Source of the DNA: M50B103 sp041667565
Lineage (GTDB): Bacteria > Fidelibacterota > Fidelibacteria > Fidelibacterales > Fidelibacteraceae
DNA: 64,000 nt
Assembly: GCA_964572745.1 (NCBI GenBank)
Contig: CAZNFT010000004.1
Span: 7,908 to 71,907, forward strand
Direction: 5' to 3'
Part shown: positions 1 to 8,783 of the stretch, piece by piece
Layout: each line of letters starts with the position of its first letter
Position numbering within the stretch: the first letter of the stretch is position 1
The notes under the pieces: model-generated
Databases searched by the model: none
What the model was told of the DNA's origin: nothing
The model's input: the letters and a program-made list of their open reading frames with translations, nothing else
Translations under genes and position numbers: made by a program

Positions 1-302
1 TTCATGTTTTCTTCATCAAAAATAAATCTTTTTCCCTGACCCTTAAGAAAGTTAGCCTGTGCATGTTCATAAAGAACATCTTCCCAAAAACTTTGTATCT
101 GAAAAAAATCTTCACCTTCTTTTAGCATATCAATATCCTTAGGTGCTTTAAAAGATTTTGTAAAAGCGGTAAAATATATAGCTTCTAAAACAGATGTTTT
201 TCCTACACCATTTTTCCCAAGAATAATATTTACGCCCGGAGAAAAATCTATGGTTTTTTCTTTGAAAATCCTGAAATTTTTTAATTTTATCTTTGTGATC
301 AT
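1..302 (-). CDS. recF: DNA replication/repair protein RecF (partial, N-terminal 100 residues)
   Basis: The reading frame opens with ATG at 302 and runs off the left window edge, so only the first 100 residues are visible. The start MITKIKLKNFRIFKEKTIDF is the typical N-terminus of a RecF-type SMC-like ATPase, and the Walker A motif GKNGVGKTS follows at about residues 29-37. RecF binds single-/double-stranded DNA junctions and loads RecA at gaps with RecO and RecR. It lies downstream of dnaN on the same strand, the classic dnaN-recF order, but a hairpin terminator sits between them. The C-terminal signature and Walker B lie outside the window. The call rests on the N-terminal motif and the neighbour. 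Confidence 0.9.
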   Translation of the reverse strand, partial: MITKIKLKNFRIFKEKTIDFSPGVNIILGKNGVGKTSVLEAIYFTAFTKSFKAPKDIDMLKEGEDFFQIQSFWEDVLYEHAQANFLKGQGKRFIFDEENM

Positions 303-396
303 TTTTTTATAAAATACTTTTTCTAATATAGAAATATTATTTTCAATAAGAGATGTGTTTTTTGACTATTTCATGAATAATGTCTCTTGCAATATA

Positions 397-425
397 AAAA
401 CGCCTGAACAATGTTCAAGCGTTTT
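397..425 (-). terminator. Hairpin terminator between dnaN and recF
   Basis: Two 13-nt arms (397-409 and 413-425, one G-U-type mismatch) surround a 3-nt loop. The arms end in AAAA/TTTT, and the minus-strand exit is T-rich (rc of 391-400). Its symmetry would let it work on both strands. It follows the dnaN stop by about 20 bp, so recF is probably expressed by read-through or from its own promoter within 303-396. Confidence 0.6.
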
Positions 426-447
426 AAAAAAATTATTTATGCTGTAT

Positions 448-1560
448 TTACATTAATCGAATGGGCATTAATAAAAACAAAATATCTTCATCGGGGAGTT
501 GTTCCATAGGAAAAAACAAACCGGCCATCAAGGAGTTTTTAAGTCGTATTTCAACTTTTTCACCGTCTATATGACGGATCATTTCACGCAGATAATCTGA
601 GTTATACCCAATGATAAATTCTTCGCCACTATAATCTACTGCCAATTCTTCTTTGGCTGTAGAAGATGTTTCAATGTCTTCGGCTTTGACTAAAGTCTTA
701 TTTTCATTGAAAGTGAATGATATCTGGCGAGTATTTTTACTTGCAAAAATACCAACACGCTTTACGACAGATAATAATTCATCTATATCGACAATAACTT
801 TTTTATCGTTTTCTACCGGTATAACACTTTCATAGTCGGGAAATCTTTCTTCTATGATCCTGGAATAAATAACCGTGTCTTCCAATTCCAGCATAATATG
901 ATTTCTGCCAATTCTTAGAGTCACGAATTCAATATTTTTAATACTTCCTACACAAAGATTAAGAAATTTTGGTGGGATAATAATATCTTTTATATCACTT
1001 CCTCCCTCAAATTCTTTCAGCGTGTATCTGACCATTCTGTGACCGTCTGTAGAAATGGCACGAAGCTCAGTTTCTTTAAATTGGAAAAGAACACCGTTGA
1101 GCGCTACTTTCATTTCATCGCGTGACACAGAAAAACCTGTTTTTTCAACGATCCGTTTAAATTTTTCTGCTTGAAGTGTTACAATTTTAGAATCATCAAC
1201 TATAGGTTCTGTTGGATATTCCATTGCCGGATATCCCATGATCTTATATTCACCGCCTAAAGCCGTTGTAATAATCACTTGTTCATCTTCTATATGAAAA
1301 TTAAGATCTGTATTAGGCAACTCGCTTGTTATTTCTTTTATCATTCTACTGGGAATTGCAACAGCGCCTTCTTCTTCCATTTTAATTTCACAAGAAGCAC
1401 TCATTGTAATTTCTAGATCTGTAGAACGCATTATCAATTTACCTTCTTTGACCGTAAATAGTATGCAGCTTAGTATAGGCAAAGTTGAACGAACAGGAGT
1501 TACACTTGATACTTTTTGTAACACGTGAAAGAAATTATCTTTAGAAACTGTAAACTTCAT
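448..1560 (-). CDS. dnaN: DNA polymerase III subunit beta (sliding clamp)
   Basis: 370 residues, the usual length of the bacterial beta clamp, which dimerises into a ring around DNA and tethers polymerase III and other partners. The N-terminus (MKFTVSKDNFFHVLQKV) and the C-terminal end LLMPIRLM, the conserved clamp tail (MPxR), are diagnostic; the three clamp folds span the whole length. A GAGGTG ribosome-binding site ends 4 nt before the ATG at 1560. recF lies downstream on the same strand. dnaA, its usual upstream partner, is absent; instead a 233-bp AT-rich gap with DnaA-box-like sequences separates it from surA. A degenerate parS-like sequence (1517-1532) overlaps its 5' codons. Confidence 0.97.
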   Translation of the reverse strand: MKFTVSKDNFFHVLQKVSSVTPVRSTLPILSCILFTVKEGKLIMRSTDLEITMSASCEIKMEEEGAVAIPSRMIKEITSELPNTDLNFHIEDEQVIITTALGGEYKIMGYPAMEYPTEPIVDDSKIVTLQAEKFKRIVEKTGFSVSRDEMKVALNGVLFQFKETELRAISTDGHRMVRYTLKEFEGGSDIKDIIIPPKFLNLCVGSIKNIEFVTLRIGRNHIMLELEDTVIYSRIIEERFPDYESVIPVENDKKVIVDIDELLSVVKRVGIFASKNTRQISFTFNENKTLVKAEDIETSSTAKEELAVDYSGEEFIIGYNSDYLREMIRHIDGEKVEIRLKNSLMAGLFFPMEQLPDEDILFLLMPIRLM

Positions 1561-1793
1561 TTAACACCTCAATCAATTAAAGAAATATCAATATTAATCT
1601 AATATATTTTTCTTTAAAAAACATACTAATTTTATTAATACTGTGAATTTTGTGAATAAGTCATGAATCTTCTTAAAAATGAGTAGCTTATGGCTTTTTG
1701 AGTCTGTGAATAAACCTCTGCTATTTGTGAAGAGATAAGATTGCTTGTGTATATTAATTTTTTCATGACAGACTTATTAAAGTTATCCTCAAA
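1561..1793. other. Candidate replication origin patch: AT-rich segment plus DnaA-box cluster
   Basis: The gap between dnaN and surA has an AT-only-like stretch (about 1570-1640) next to a cluster of DnaA-box-like 9-mers. Two are exact TGTGAATAA (TTATTCACA on the other strand) at 1651-1659 and 1705-1713. Near matches lie at 1642-1650 (TGTGAATTT), 1726-1734 (TGTGAAGAG), 1746-1754 (TGTGTATAT) and, in the opposite orientation, 1783-1791 (TTATCCTCA). The 1705, 1726 and 1746 elements are spaced 21 and 20 bp, about two helical turns. This composition next to dnaN is what bacterial oriC looks like. Alternatively these are DnaA regulatory sites in the dnaN promoter. No skew data were available. Confidence 0.45.
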
Positions 1794-3080
1794 TTACAGC
1801 TTTATTTCCACATAGAATTTTCCATAGAGATCATCCATCCAATTATTCCAGAACTTTGATTGTTTTTGATTTAAAGCCATATTTTCAAGAATGGGATAGT
1901 GGTTTTTAAGAGAGATTTTTTCTGCTGGCAAAAATTTGTTTAAACGCAGTATATGAAAGCCATAAGGGGAAATAAAGGGATCGGAAATTTCACCTTCATT
2001 CATTTGATTTGCTATCTCTCCAAACTCCGGGATTTGAAGTGTTTCAAGTGCAAATTCACCTAAGTATCCACCATTGATCTGAACATCGGGATCTTCACTG
2101 TATTTTCTTGCAAAGCTCTCAAAATCACCGGTTTTAAGAATAGAGTCTTTTACTGTGGATAAGATGTTGATAACATATTGATTGTCTTTTTCTGATGTTT
2201 GAATTGAAAAAAGAATATGGCGAACATTGATAAGTTCACCTCGTTTTTCCATCAATTGAATCAAGTGATAACCAAATTGTGTTTCCACAGGTTCAGATAT
2301 TTCGCCAACACTTAAATTGTAAGCAGCTTTTTCAAATTCACTTACAAATGTGCCTTTAGGAGCAAAGCCTAAGTTTCCACCTTCTTCTGCAGAACCCGGG
2401 TCCTGAGAGTATTGAAAGGCAGCATCCTCGAAGCTTATTTTACCATCAATGATTTCTTGTTTGATCTCGTTTATCATATCAATTGTTTTCTGCTTTGAAG
2501 CAGGCGATGGTTTTTCTTTGATTAAAATATGATCAATATCAATTCTATCGGGAAGATCCGGTAAAGAATCTTTGTTTGTATTATAAAATGCAATGACCTC
2601 GGGTCGGGAAATTTTAATTTTGGAGAACTTTTCTTGCTGTAGTTGTTGAGCGATCATAGAACTTTTTACTCGCTCATAAAGCATCTCGCGGATCTTTTTC
2701 ATGGGTGTGTCAAAATACATCTCTAAGACCTCTTCAGAGCCCGCCATTTGAACATACTGCTCCACTTGCTGCTGTACCGTCATTTCAACATTGCGTTCGT
2801 TGATTTCTATAGAATCGACTTCTGCCTGAAGAATAAGGATCTTAGAATTAATCAGCTCTTTTAGAGCTTTTTGTTGTAATTGAGCAAAAGCAGCTTGATC
2901 TTTGTAAATATCTATATTGCTTTGTTGAGCCATTTCGAATGCGAATTGATTCATTTCCGAGTAAAGAATGATATCTTCGCCTACAATAGCAGCAATACCA
3001 TCAACAAGTTGTTGTGCCGGAAGAAAGACGGAAAAGATAAGTAAAAGACTAGTTAGTAGTATTTTTGATGATTTTGACAT
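1794..3080 (-). CDS. surA: Periplasmic peptidyl-prolyl isomerase / chaperone, SurA-like
   Basis: A signal peptide (hydrophobic LLTSLLLIFSVFLPA, cleavage near AQQ) is followed by a SurA N-terminal chaperone region (VDGIAAIVGEDIILYSEM) and two parvulin domains. Their hallmarks are DHILIKEKP...GGNLGFAPKGTFVSEFEKAA...FGYHLIQL and NVRHILFS...GGYLGEFALE...YGFHILRL. SurA-type proteins escort unfolded outer-membrane proteins across the periplasm. I place the start at 3080 because an AAGGA site lies 8 nt upstream; an in-frame ATG at 3122 lacks a ribosome-binding site. The gene overlaps the stop of the upstream lipoprotein gene by 32 bp and is the last of a foldase series. 428 residues, close to E. coli SurA. 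Confidence 0.9.
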   Translation of the reverse strand: MSKSSKILLTSLLLIFSVFLPAQQLVDGIAAIVGEDIILYSEMNQFAFEMAQQSNIDIYKDQAAFAQLQQKALKELINSKILILQAEVDSIEINERNVEMTVQQQVEQYVQMAGSEEVLEMYFDTPMKKIREMLYERVKSSMIAQQLQQEKFSKIKISRPEVIAFYNTNKDSLPDLPDRIDIDHILIKEKPSPASKQKTIDMINEIKQEIIDGKISFEDAAFQYSQDPGSAEEGGNLGFAPKGTFVSEFEKAAYNLSVGEISEPVETQFGYHLIQLMEKRGELINVRHILFSIQTSEKDNQYVINILSTVKDSILKTGDFESFARKYSEDPDVQINGGYLGEFALETLQIPEFGEIANQMNEGEISDPFISPYGFHILRLNKFLPAEKISLKNHYPILENMALNQKQSKFWNNWMDDLYGKFYVEIKL

Positions 3081-3828
3081 TATATTGATCCTTAAGCTCT
3101 TTTTGTTTTTTGTTAATTGCATTTACATACGCTGAAGCTCGCAGCTTTTGTATGATATCACTACGAACATGTTCCATAGCTATAATAGAATTTTTAGAAT
3201 ATTTTTCTATGACAACGATAACATAATAATAATTATCTACTTTAACAGGTCCTATATATTTTGATGTTTTCGAAGAAAATAATAATTTATCTATGTCATC
3301 GATATAGTCATGCCGATATACAAGTTCGAATTCAGATGGAACATCAGGATTAATAGAGTTTTTTAAACTTCTAAGCAGATCGTCGGCCAGATTTTTTTGG
3401 GTTAATTTAAATACCTCAATATAAGCTACGTCATCGTAAGCGGTAAAATGATCTTTATATTTTTTATAGTATTCCCGAATATCGCCTTCGCAAATAGATA
3501 TTTTATCAAAAATATATTTTTGCTGATATTCCTGAATGATCAGTGAATTTTCATATTCTTTTACTTGTTTGTTGATTTTTTCATTTGTGCTTATATACCC
3601 TTGTGATTCTTTTAGCCAAAGGTGTTTTTCAACCCAAATGTTTATAAAATCATCCTTTATTTGAGGATCAGGATCAGAGCCAAGAACCTCATTGATATCA
3701 GAAAGTCTTAATTTGTATTTATCTACCTGGGCCACAAGAGGATCTTTTTTATTTTGACAAAATTGGCAGCCCATTAAGAATAACAGAGCAAATAAAACAA
3801 GAAAGTAATATGATCGTTTAATTTTCAT
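3049..3828 (-). CDS. Lipoprotein with SurA/PpiC-like architecture, degenerate isomerase domain
   Basis: 259 residues with a lipoprotein signal (FALLFLMGC, Cys21), so it is probably anchored in a membrane facing the periplasm. The region after the Cys (VAQVDKYKLRLSDINEVL) matches the SurA/PpiC N-terminal chaperone pattern. The C-terminal part (DDVAYIEVFKL...YIGPVKVDNYYYVIVVIEKY) keeps the outline of a parvulin fold but lacks the GG-LG and FGYH(I/L) motifs, so catalysis is doubtful. It sits between two clear foldases, overlapping the one upstream by 11 bp and surA downstream by 32 bp, which indicates translational coupling. It is likely a chaperone subunit for outer-membrane biogenesis; this role is inferred from context. 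Confidence 0.7.
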   Translation of the reverse strand: MKIKRSYYFLVLFALLFLMGCQFCQNKKDPLVAQVDKYKLRLSDINEVLGSDPDPQIKDDFINIWVEKHLWLKESQGYISTNEKINKQVKEYENSLIIQEYQQKYIFDKISICEGDIREYYKKYKDHFTAYDDVAYIEVFKLTQKNLADDLLRSLKNSINPDVPSEFELVYRHDYIDDIDKLLFSSKTSKYIGPVKVDNYYYVIVVIEKYSKNSIIAMEHVRSDIIQKLRASAYVNAINKKQKELKDQYNVKIIKNTTN

Positions 3829-5512
3829 GGCCTATAAAATTTGAATTGATCTTTAAAGAATATTTATTTTTTAACATCTCTTTTTTTTCTGCACGCACAT
3901 CATCAATATAGTGGTTCTTGTAATCACTGAGGAGTCTATAGAGCACTTTATCATATTCTCTATAGGATTCAGGAATATATTTTATGCGCTGGATCACGGA
4001 ATAATAGTTGGAAATTTTAAATGGACCTGAAATTTCGCCATCTTCCATTTCAAATGCAGCTAAACTCATTTCTCCGTATTGGTTTTTCTTAAAGGGAGGG
4101 ATAATACCTTTATTTTTTTTGCCAATATTTCTTATTGAGTGTTTTTCTGCAAGTTTAGATATATCCTCACCATTTTTGATTCGTTCAAGTATTTTTTTTG
4201 CTTCTTCTTCGTCCTTAAGTAGAACTTCTTTGACTTGGACCTTGGCTTCGACATAATATTTATCATCTTTGATTTTTTCGTAAAAGTTTTTTAACTCCTC
4301 GTCTGTCGGTTTTATGGAGTCATAAACATAAAGTTGATCAAAAACCTCCGAAGATCTTTTAGCCATAAAAACATTTTTATCAGATAAAAAATCAGTCGAT
4401 TTATCTAAGCCCATATCCAGAGCACTTTTATAAATTCTTGAACCTATTTGACTCATTTCAATAAAAGAATCAAAGGATGCTCTATCGGTAAAACGCGGAG
4501 CTTGTTTTATGTTAATCAATTTAAGATAATCTATGACCCATGTTTTATCAATATCCAAATCTCCGATTTTGCCCAAGACAAGAGAATCATTAATAATATT
4601 TAATATATCAAAGGTATTGAATTGCTCAGAGAAAAATACATTTGTTGAAAGACGTTTATACTGATTCAGAAAATCTGTTACGGTAGAATCAAATAAAACA
4701 AGCGGATATTCTTTTTCTAAAGAATCCAGAACATTTTGTTCTCGTTTTACAAATTTGGATCTCCAGGATATCATGGCGACTTCTTCAATTTGTAATTTGG
4801 CATGTTCATAAGCTTCTACAATATTCTCTTTTCTTTCGTTTAATTTTACAATATGAAAGCCAAATTCTGTTTCGAAAGGTTCTGATATCTCGCCAGGTTT
4901 TAAAGAATATGCGACATCTTCAAATTCATCTAGTAATTGCCCAACTTTGACCCATCCCAGATTTCCCTGATTGTTCTCAATATTTTTGTCATCAGAATAT
5001 TTTATTGCCAGATCATTAAAGTTATCTTTATTTAGTTCTTTTGAGATTTTATTAATCAATAATTTGGCCTCTTCCCGTGTTCTTGAATTAAAATCTTTGG
5101 GATTGTTGAATCCCAAGAGAATATGAGACAAATTTAAATCATATTTTGTTTTGTTGTAATGTTCTTTGATGGTCTTATCATTTAACACATGATCGCTTAC
5201 AAGTTTTTTAAATGCAGCATTTGCCAGCTCTTTTATTTCCCAGATATGCATTTCCCAATAGATATCACCGGCATCAAATATTCCTTCTTCTTCCAGGAAT
5301 TCCCGCATTAGATAGTTCTCGCAAATTTCATTAATGACTTCTTCTTTTTGTTCGCGACTTAAAAACTCAAAATTATCTTTTGGGATATATTTATATAGTT
5401 CGCTTGATGTGATAAATTTTCCATTCACTTTAGCGACCTGGTCGTTTGAATTGAAAGTACAAGAACTAAGGATTAAGATGAGTGATACGAGTAAAATACT
5501 TATTTTTTTCAT
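3818..5512 (-). CDS. Peptidyl-prolyl isomerase lipoprotein with two parvulin-type domains
   Basis: 564 residues. A lipobox (LILILSSC, Cys18) predicts a lipid-anchored periplasmic protein. The N-terminal chaperone helix region (VAKVNGKFITSSELYKYI) precedes a canonical parvulin domain at about residues 130-225 (LSHILLGF...QGNLGWVKVGQLLDEFEDVAYSLKPGEISEPFETEFGFHIVKL). A second, weaker parvulin-like domain lies near residues 425-525 (VQVKEVLLKDEEEAKKILERI...MEDGEISGPFKISNYYSVIQRI). It resembles PrsA/SurA-type foldases. A GGAG ribosome-binding site lies 7 nt before the ATG. mfd ends 82 bp upstream with no visible terminator, so all four genes may be co-transcribed. Confidence 0.85.
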   Translation of the reverse strand: MKKISILLVSLILILSSCTFNSNDQVAKVNGKFITSSELYKYIPKDNFEFLSREQKEEVINEICENYLMREFLEEEGIFDAGDIYWEMHIWEIKELANAAFKKLVSDHVLNDKTIKEHYNKTKYDLNLSHILLGFNNPKDFNSRTREEAKLLINKISKELNKDNFNDLAIKYSDDKNIENNQGNLGWVKVGQLLDEFEDVAYSLKPGEISEPFETEFGFHIVKLNERKENIVEAYEHAKLQIEEVAMISWRSKFVKREQNVLDSLEKEYPLVLFDSTVTDFLNQYKRLSTNVFFSEQFNTFDILNIINDSLVLGKIGDLDIDKTWVIDYLKLINIKQAPRFTDRASFDSFIEMSQIGSRIYKSALDMGLDKSTDFLSDKNVFMAKRSSEVFDQLYVYDSIKPTDEELKNFYEKIKDDKYYVEAKVQVKEVLLKDEEEAKKILERIKNGEDISKLAEKHSIRNIGKKNKGIIPPFKKNQYGEMSLAAFEMEDGEISGPFKISNYYSVIQRIKYIPESYREYDKVLYRLLSDYKNHYIDDVRAEKKEMLKNKYSLKINSNFIGHEN

Positions 5513-5594
5513 AGAGTCTCCATTTTTCTTTGAAAATTTAACACAGAGCAGTAGAAAATGAAATGTTTATTTATTCTGAAAGCTATTGATTTGG

Positions 5595-8500
5595 TCACAG
5601 CTCTTCTTTATTTATAAGCTTTAAGAGATCGTAAGAGACCTTTGCTGAAAGATGTTTTTGAGAAATAAATTCAATATGCAGATTATTTTGATTCATAAAA
5701 TGTAAAAATCTTCCTGCCGATGTCTGGATTTGATCTATAGCTAAGTTCTTTTTAAAAACTACAAGCAGTTCTGAATTATTTCTATTTATCGATTCGATAT
5801 CATAGGCTTTAAGCCAAAGTGAAAGTTTAGCTTCATCAAAAAGGTTTACAGCTTCTTCGGGTAGTTTTCCAAAACGATCTTTGCAGGACCAGCGCAGATG
5901 TTTAAGATCATTAATAGCTTTTTTATATTCTTTTCCCGAAGAAAGCAGATCTGATATATTTCTGTAGAAGGAAATCCTGATGTCTTTACTATCTATATAG
6001 TCTTCCGGCAGATAGGCAGTTTGCTCAAGGTTGACATCGGGTATATCTTGATTGAGTACATTTTCATTTTTAAGCTTATCAACTTCTTCAGAGAACATTT
6101 TGTTGAAATAGGAATAACCAACTCTGTTGATGTGCCCACTTTGTTCCACGCCAAATAAGGACCCTGCTCCTCTAATTTCAAGATCTCTCATTGCTATTTG
6201 ATATCCGGAGCCAAGGTCGGTGTAATACTCAAGCGTTTGTAATCTTTTCATGGCCGTTGGATTAAGATGTTTACCACGGGGGATTACAAGATAAGCAAAG
6301 GCTTTTTTGTAGGATCGACCCACTCTTCCGCGGATCTGATATAGTTGCGAGAGACCAAAATTCTGTGCATTAATAACGATGAGGGTATTTGCGTTGGGAA
6401 TATCTATTCCCGATTCAATGATAGTCGTAGAAATTAATATATCAAACTTATGATGATAAAAATCAAGCATGGTAGATTCTAGTTCCGTGCCTTTCATTTT
6501 TCCATGAGCTATTCTTACACCATAGTCCGGGAACATTTCTTCTATCCTTTCTTTCAGGGATATTTGTTCGTCGATAGTATTATGTAAAATAAATATTTGT
6601 CCGTTACGGTCTAACTCTCTTTTTATTGCAGAGCGAATATCAATATCATTCCAATACACGATCTTTGTGGAAATAGGAAGTCGATCTTTTGGTGGTGTAT
6701 CGATTTTTGATATATCTCTTAAACCTACCATAGAAAGTTGAAGGGTGCGGGGGATAGGTGTAGCTGTTAAAGTTATAACATCAAGACGCCTTTTAATGTT
6801 TTGTATTTTTTCTTTGTGATTGACACCAAAGCGATGCTCTTCGTCTATTATTAGAAGACCTAAATCATTAAAAAACAGATCTTTAGAAAGTAATTTATGT
6901 GTTCCGACTAAAATGTCTATCTTACCCTCTTTAAGCGCTTCTAATCTTTGCTTAAGCTTTTTTCCCGGAACAAAGCGATTTACATAGGAAACTTCAATTC
7001 CAAAGTTTTTTAAACGATCATGAAAACTTTCATAATGTTGAAAGCAAAGCATGGTCGTTGGAACGAGAACCGCTACTTGTTTACCGGAATATATGGCTTT
7101 AAATGCTGCGCGGATGGCTACTTCTGTTTTACCAAAACCCACATCCCCACAAACAAGTCTGTCCATGATTTGTGACTTTTCCATATCCTTATTAATGTCT
7201 GATATTACTTTTAGTTGGTCGGGTGTTTCTTTATAAGGAAAACTGGCTTCTAATTGCAGGGCATCTGGTGTATCTTTGTAAAAAGCAAAGCCTTCGAGCT
7301 GTTTTCTATCCTTATATAAGCTCAGAAGATCAAAAGCTGTTTTTTTAAGATAGCTTCTGGTGGTACTTTTCGCCTGTTCCCATCGTTTGCCCCCGATCTG
7401 GTCTAGGGATATATTTTTGTTTTTTTCAGAACTATATTTAAAGATCTTATTCATATATCGGATCGGAACAAAGACGCGATCTTTGTTTTTGTATTCAACC
7501 ACCATGGCTTCTTGCTTGATATTTTTGAATTCCAAAACCTCGATACCACGATAAATACCTATACCATAGTCTATGTGAATAACTGCATCGCCATATTCCA
7601 GGGATTCAAGGCTTGAAATTTTACTAGAGCGCTCTGGAATGAACTTACTATTAGGATTTACATAGTGCTCTTTGCGATAGTTTTGTTGTCCGGAAATAAG
7701 AATTAAATTCAAATCCTTATATTCAAAGCCACAATGAATATTTTTTTGAATATATTTTGCTTTATTGCCCAATTTCTTTTTTAAAGAATCGAGAACAATA
7801 TCATGTTCAGATAAAACAAATATCTCATCATATCTATCAAGTGAATCGCGGTAGTATTTATCCGCATTGTCCTTTTGAGGGACTTCAATTTCCGAGACAG
7901 GAAAACGAATATCTGCTTCAGGGACAGCGGTCTTGAACAGCACCTGTTTAAAAGCCAGGTCTGGATCATATTTTATGCTATCATCCTTATTTTTATCACT
8001 TTCAATCTTTATTAGCACGCAGGAATTCGGTAAAATATCTGATACTTTAGAATGGGAAAAAGATGAAAAAGAAGCGGGTCTCACTTGTATATGATCACAG
8101 TTCTCAAAAGTGTTTTGGTCTTCGGGATTGAACTTTCTAATTGATTCTATTGTATCTCCAAAAAACTCAACTCTAAAAGGATAGGTTTCGCCGTAGGCAT
8201 ATATATCAACAATACCTCCACGAAGAGTGAATTCACCGCAATATTCAACCATTCCTCCTCGTTGATATCCCATTTCATTTAGCTTATCGGAAAGACTGGA
8301 AAAGGCAAGTTCTTCACCTAGCGAAAAGTGAAGCATGTGATCACGAAGAGATCTTTTATCAGGCACCTTATGTGAAAAAATATGCTCAGATGAAATAGCA
8401 AGTTTTAGTTTGTTTTTGTAGTGGTCATCAAGAAATCTTGAAATGTGATTTTCCAATGCAGAATTTTCGTAGATACCTGTTCTATTACTAAATAAAGGAA

Positions 8501-8783
8501 TCCAGGCGATGGTATCAGAAGAGAAAAAAGCCAGTGAATCAGCAAAAAATAGTTCAGCTTCACGCTCAGAAGGAAAGACCACCATAGGAAAATAATTGTT
8601 TTCACTTAATATTTTTAACCAAGTCAGTATAAAGGCAAAGTTTGTCGTATTGAGCACTAATTGTTTTCTATGTTTAAGCAGTGATAGAGAAGACTTGACA
8701 TGACTGTCCCTCTTAAAAAGGTCAACAATGTTTTGAGTACTGTATGTTTCACGTGAAACATTTGTTTTCGATTCTCTATTCAT
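5595..8783 (-). CDS. mfd: Transcription-repair coupling factor
   Basis: 1062 residues, close to the usual Mfd length of about 1150. Domains in order: UvrB-like N-terminal part (about 1-250, with GGMVEYCGEFTLRGGIVDIY), RNA-polymerase-interacting CarD/RID domain (about 395-455, YGDAVIHIDYGIGIYRGI), and the RecG-like translocase with Walker A GDVGFGKT (546-553), DEEH box (647-650), TATPIPRTL, and IRGRVGRS. A C-terminal TRCF domain follows. Mfd displaces RNA polymerase stalled at lesions and recruits UvrA. The start codon has only a weak ribosome-binding site. The first codons contain a perfect 16-bp parS site, read here as NVSRET, so ParB may bind inside the gene. It heads the leftward foldase gene series. 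Confidence 0.96.
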   Translation of the reverse strand: MNRESKTNVSRETYSTQNIVDLFKRDSHVKSSLSLLKHRKQLVLNTTNFAFILTWLKILSENNYFPMVVFPSEREAELFFADSLAFFSSDTIAWIPLFSNRTGIYENSALENHISRFLDDHYKNKLKLAISSEHIFSHKVPDKRSLRDHMLHFSLGEELAFSSLSDKLNEMGYQRGGMVEYCGEFTLRGGIVDIYAYGETYPFRVEFFGDTIESIRKFNPEDQNTFENCDHIQVRPASFSSFSHSKVSDILPNSCVLIKIESDKNKDDSIKYDPDLAFKQVLFKTAVPEADIRFPVSEIEVPQKDNADKYYRDSLDRYDEIFVLSEHDIVLDSLKKKLGNKAKYIQKNIHCGFEYKDLNLILISGQQNYRKEHYVNPNSKFIPERSSKISSLESLEYGDAVIHIDYGIGIYRGIEVLEFKNIKQEAMVVEYKNKDRVFVPIRYMNKIFKYSSEKNKNISLDQIGGKRWEQAKSTTRSYLKKTAFDLLSLYKDRKQLEGFAFYKDTPDALQLEASFPYKETPDQLKVISDINKDMEKSQIMDRLVCGDVGFGKTEVAIRAAFKAIYSGKQVAVLVPTTMLCFQHYESFHDRLKNFGIEVSYVNRFVPGKKLKQRLEALKEGKIDILVGTHKLLSKDLFFNDLGLLIIDEEHRFGVNHKEKIQNIKRRLDVITLTATPIPRTLQLSMVGLRDISKIDTPPKDRLPISTKIVYWNDIDIRSAIKRELDRNGQIFILHNTIDEQISLKERIEEMFPDYGVRIAHGKMKGTELESTMLDFYHHKFDILISTTIIESGIDIPNANTLIVINAQNFGLSQLYQIRGRVGRSYKKAFAYLVIPRGKHLNPTAMKRLQTLEYYTDLGSGYQIAMRDLEIRGAGSLFGVEQSGHINRVGYSYFNKMFSEEVDKLKNENVLNQDIPDVNLEQTAYLPEDYIDSKDIRISFYRNISDLLSSGKEYKKAINDLKHLRWSCKDRFGKLPEEAVNLFDEAKLSLWLKAYDIESINRNNSELLVVFKKNLAIDQIQTSAGRFLHFMNQNNLHIEFISQKHLSAKVSYDLLKLINKEEL
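8745..8760. other. parS: parS site (perfect ParB-binding palindrome)
   Basis: The sequence TGTTTCACGTGAAACA is an exact match to the chromosomal parS consensus known from Bacillus and most other bacteria. It lies within the first 15 codons of mfd. ParB loads here and spreads, and with ParA and SMC organises and segregates the origin region. parA/parB are not in this window, so function is inferred from sequence identity and from the second site 530 bp away. Confidence 0.9.

Noticed and set aside
1794..3122. Longer SurA starting at 3122
   Set aside because: No ribosome-binding site there, and the 14 extra residues precede a complete signal peptide starting at 3080.
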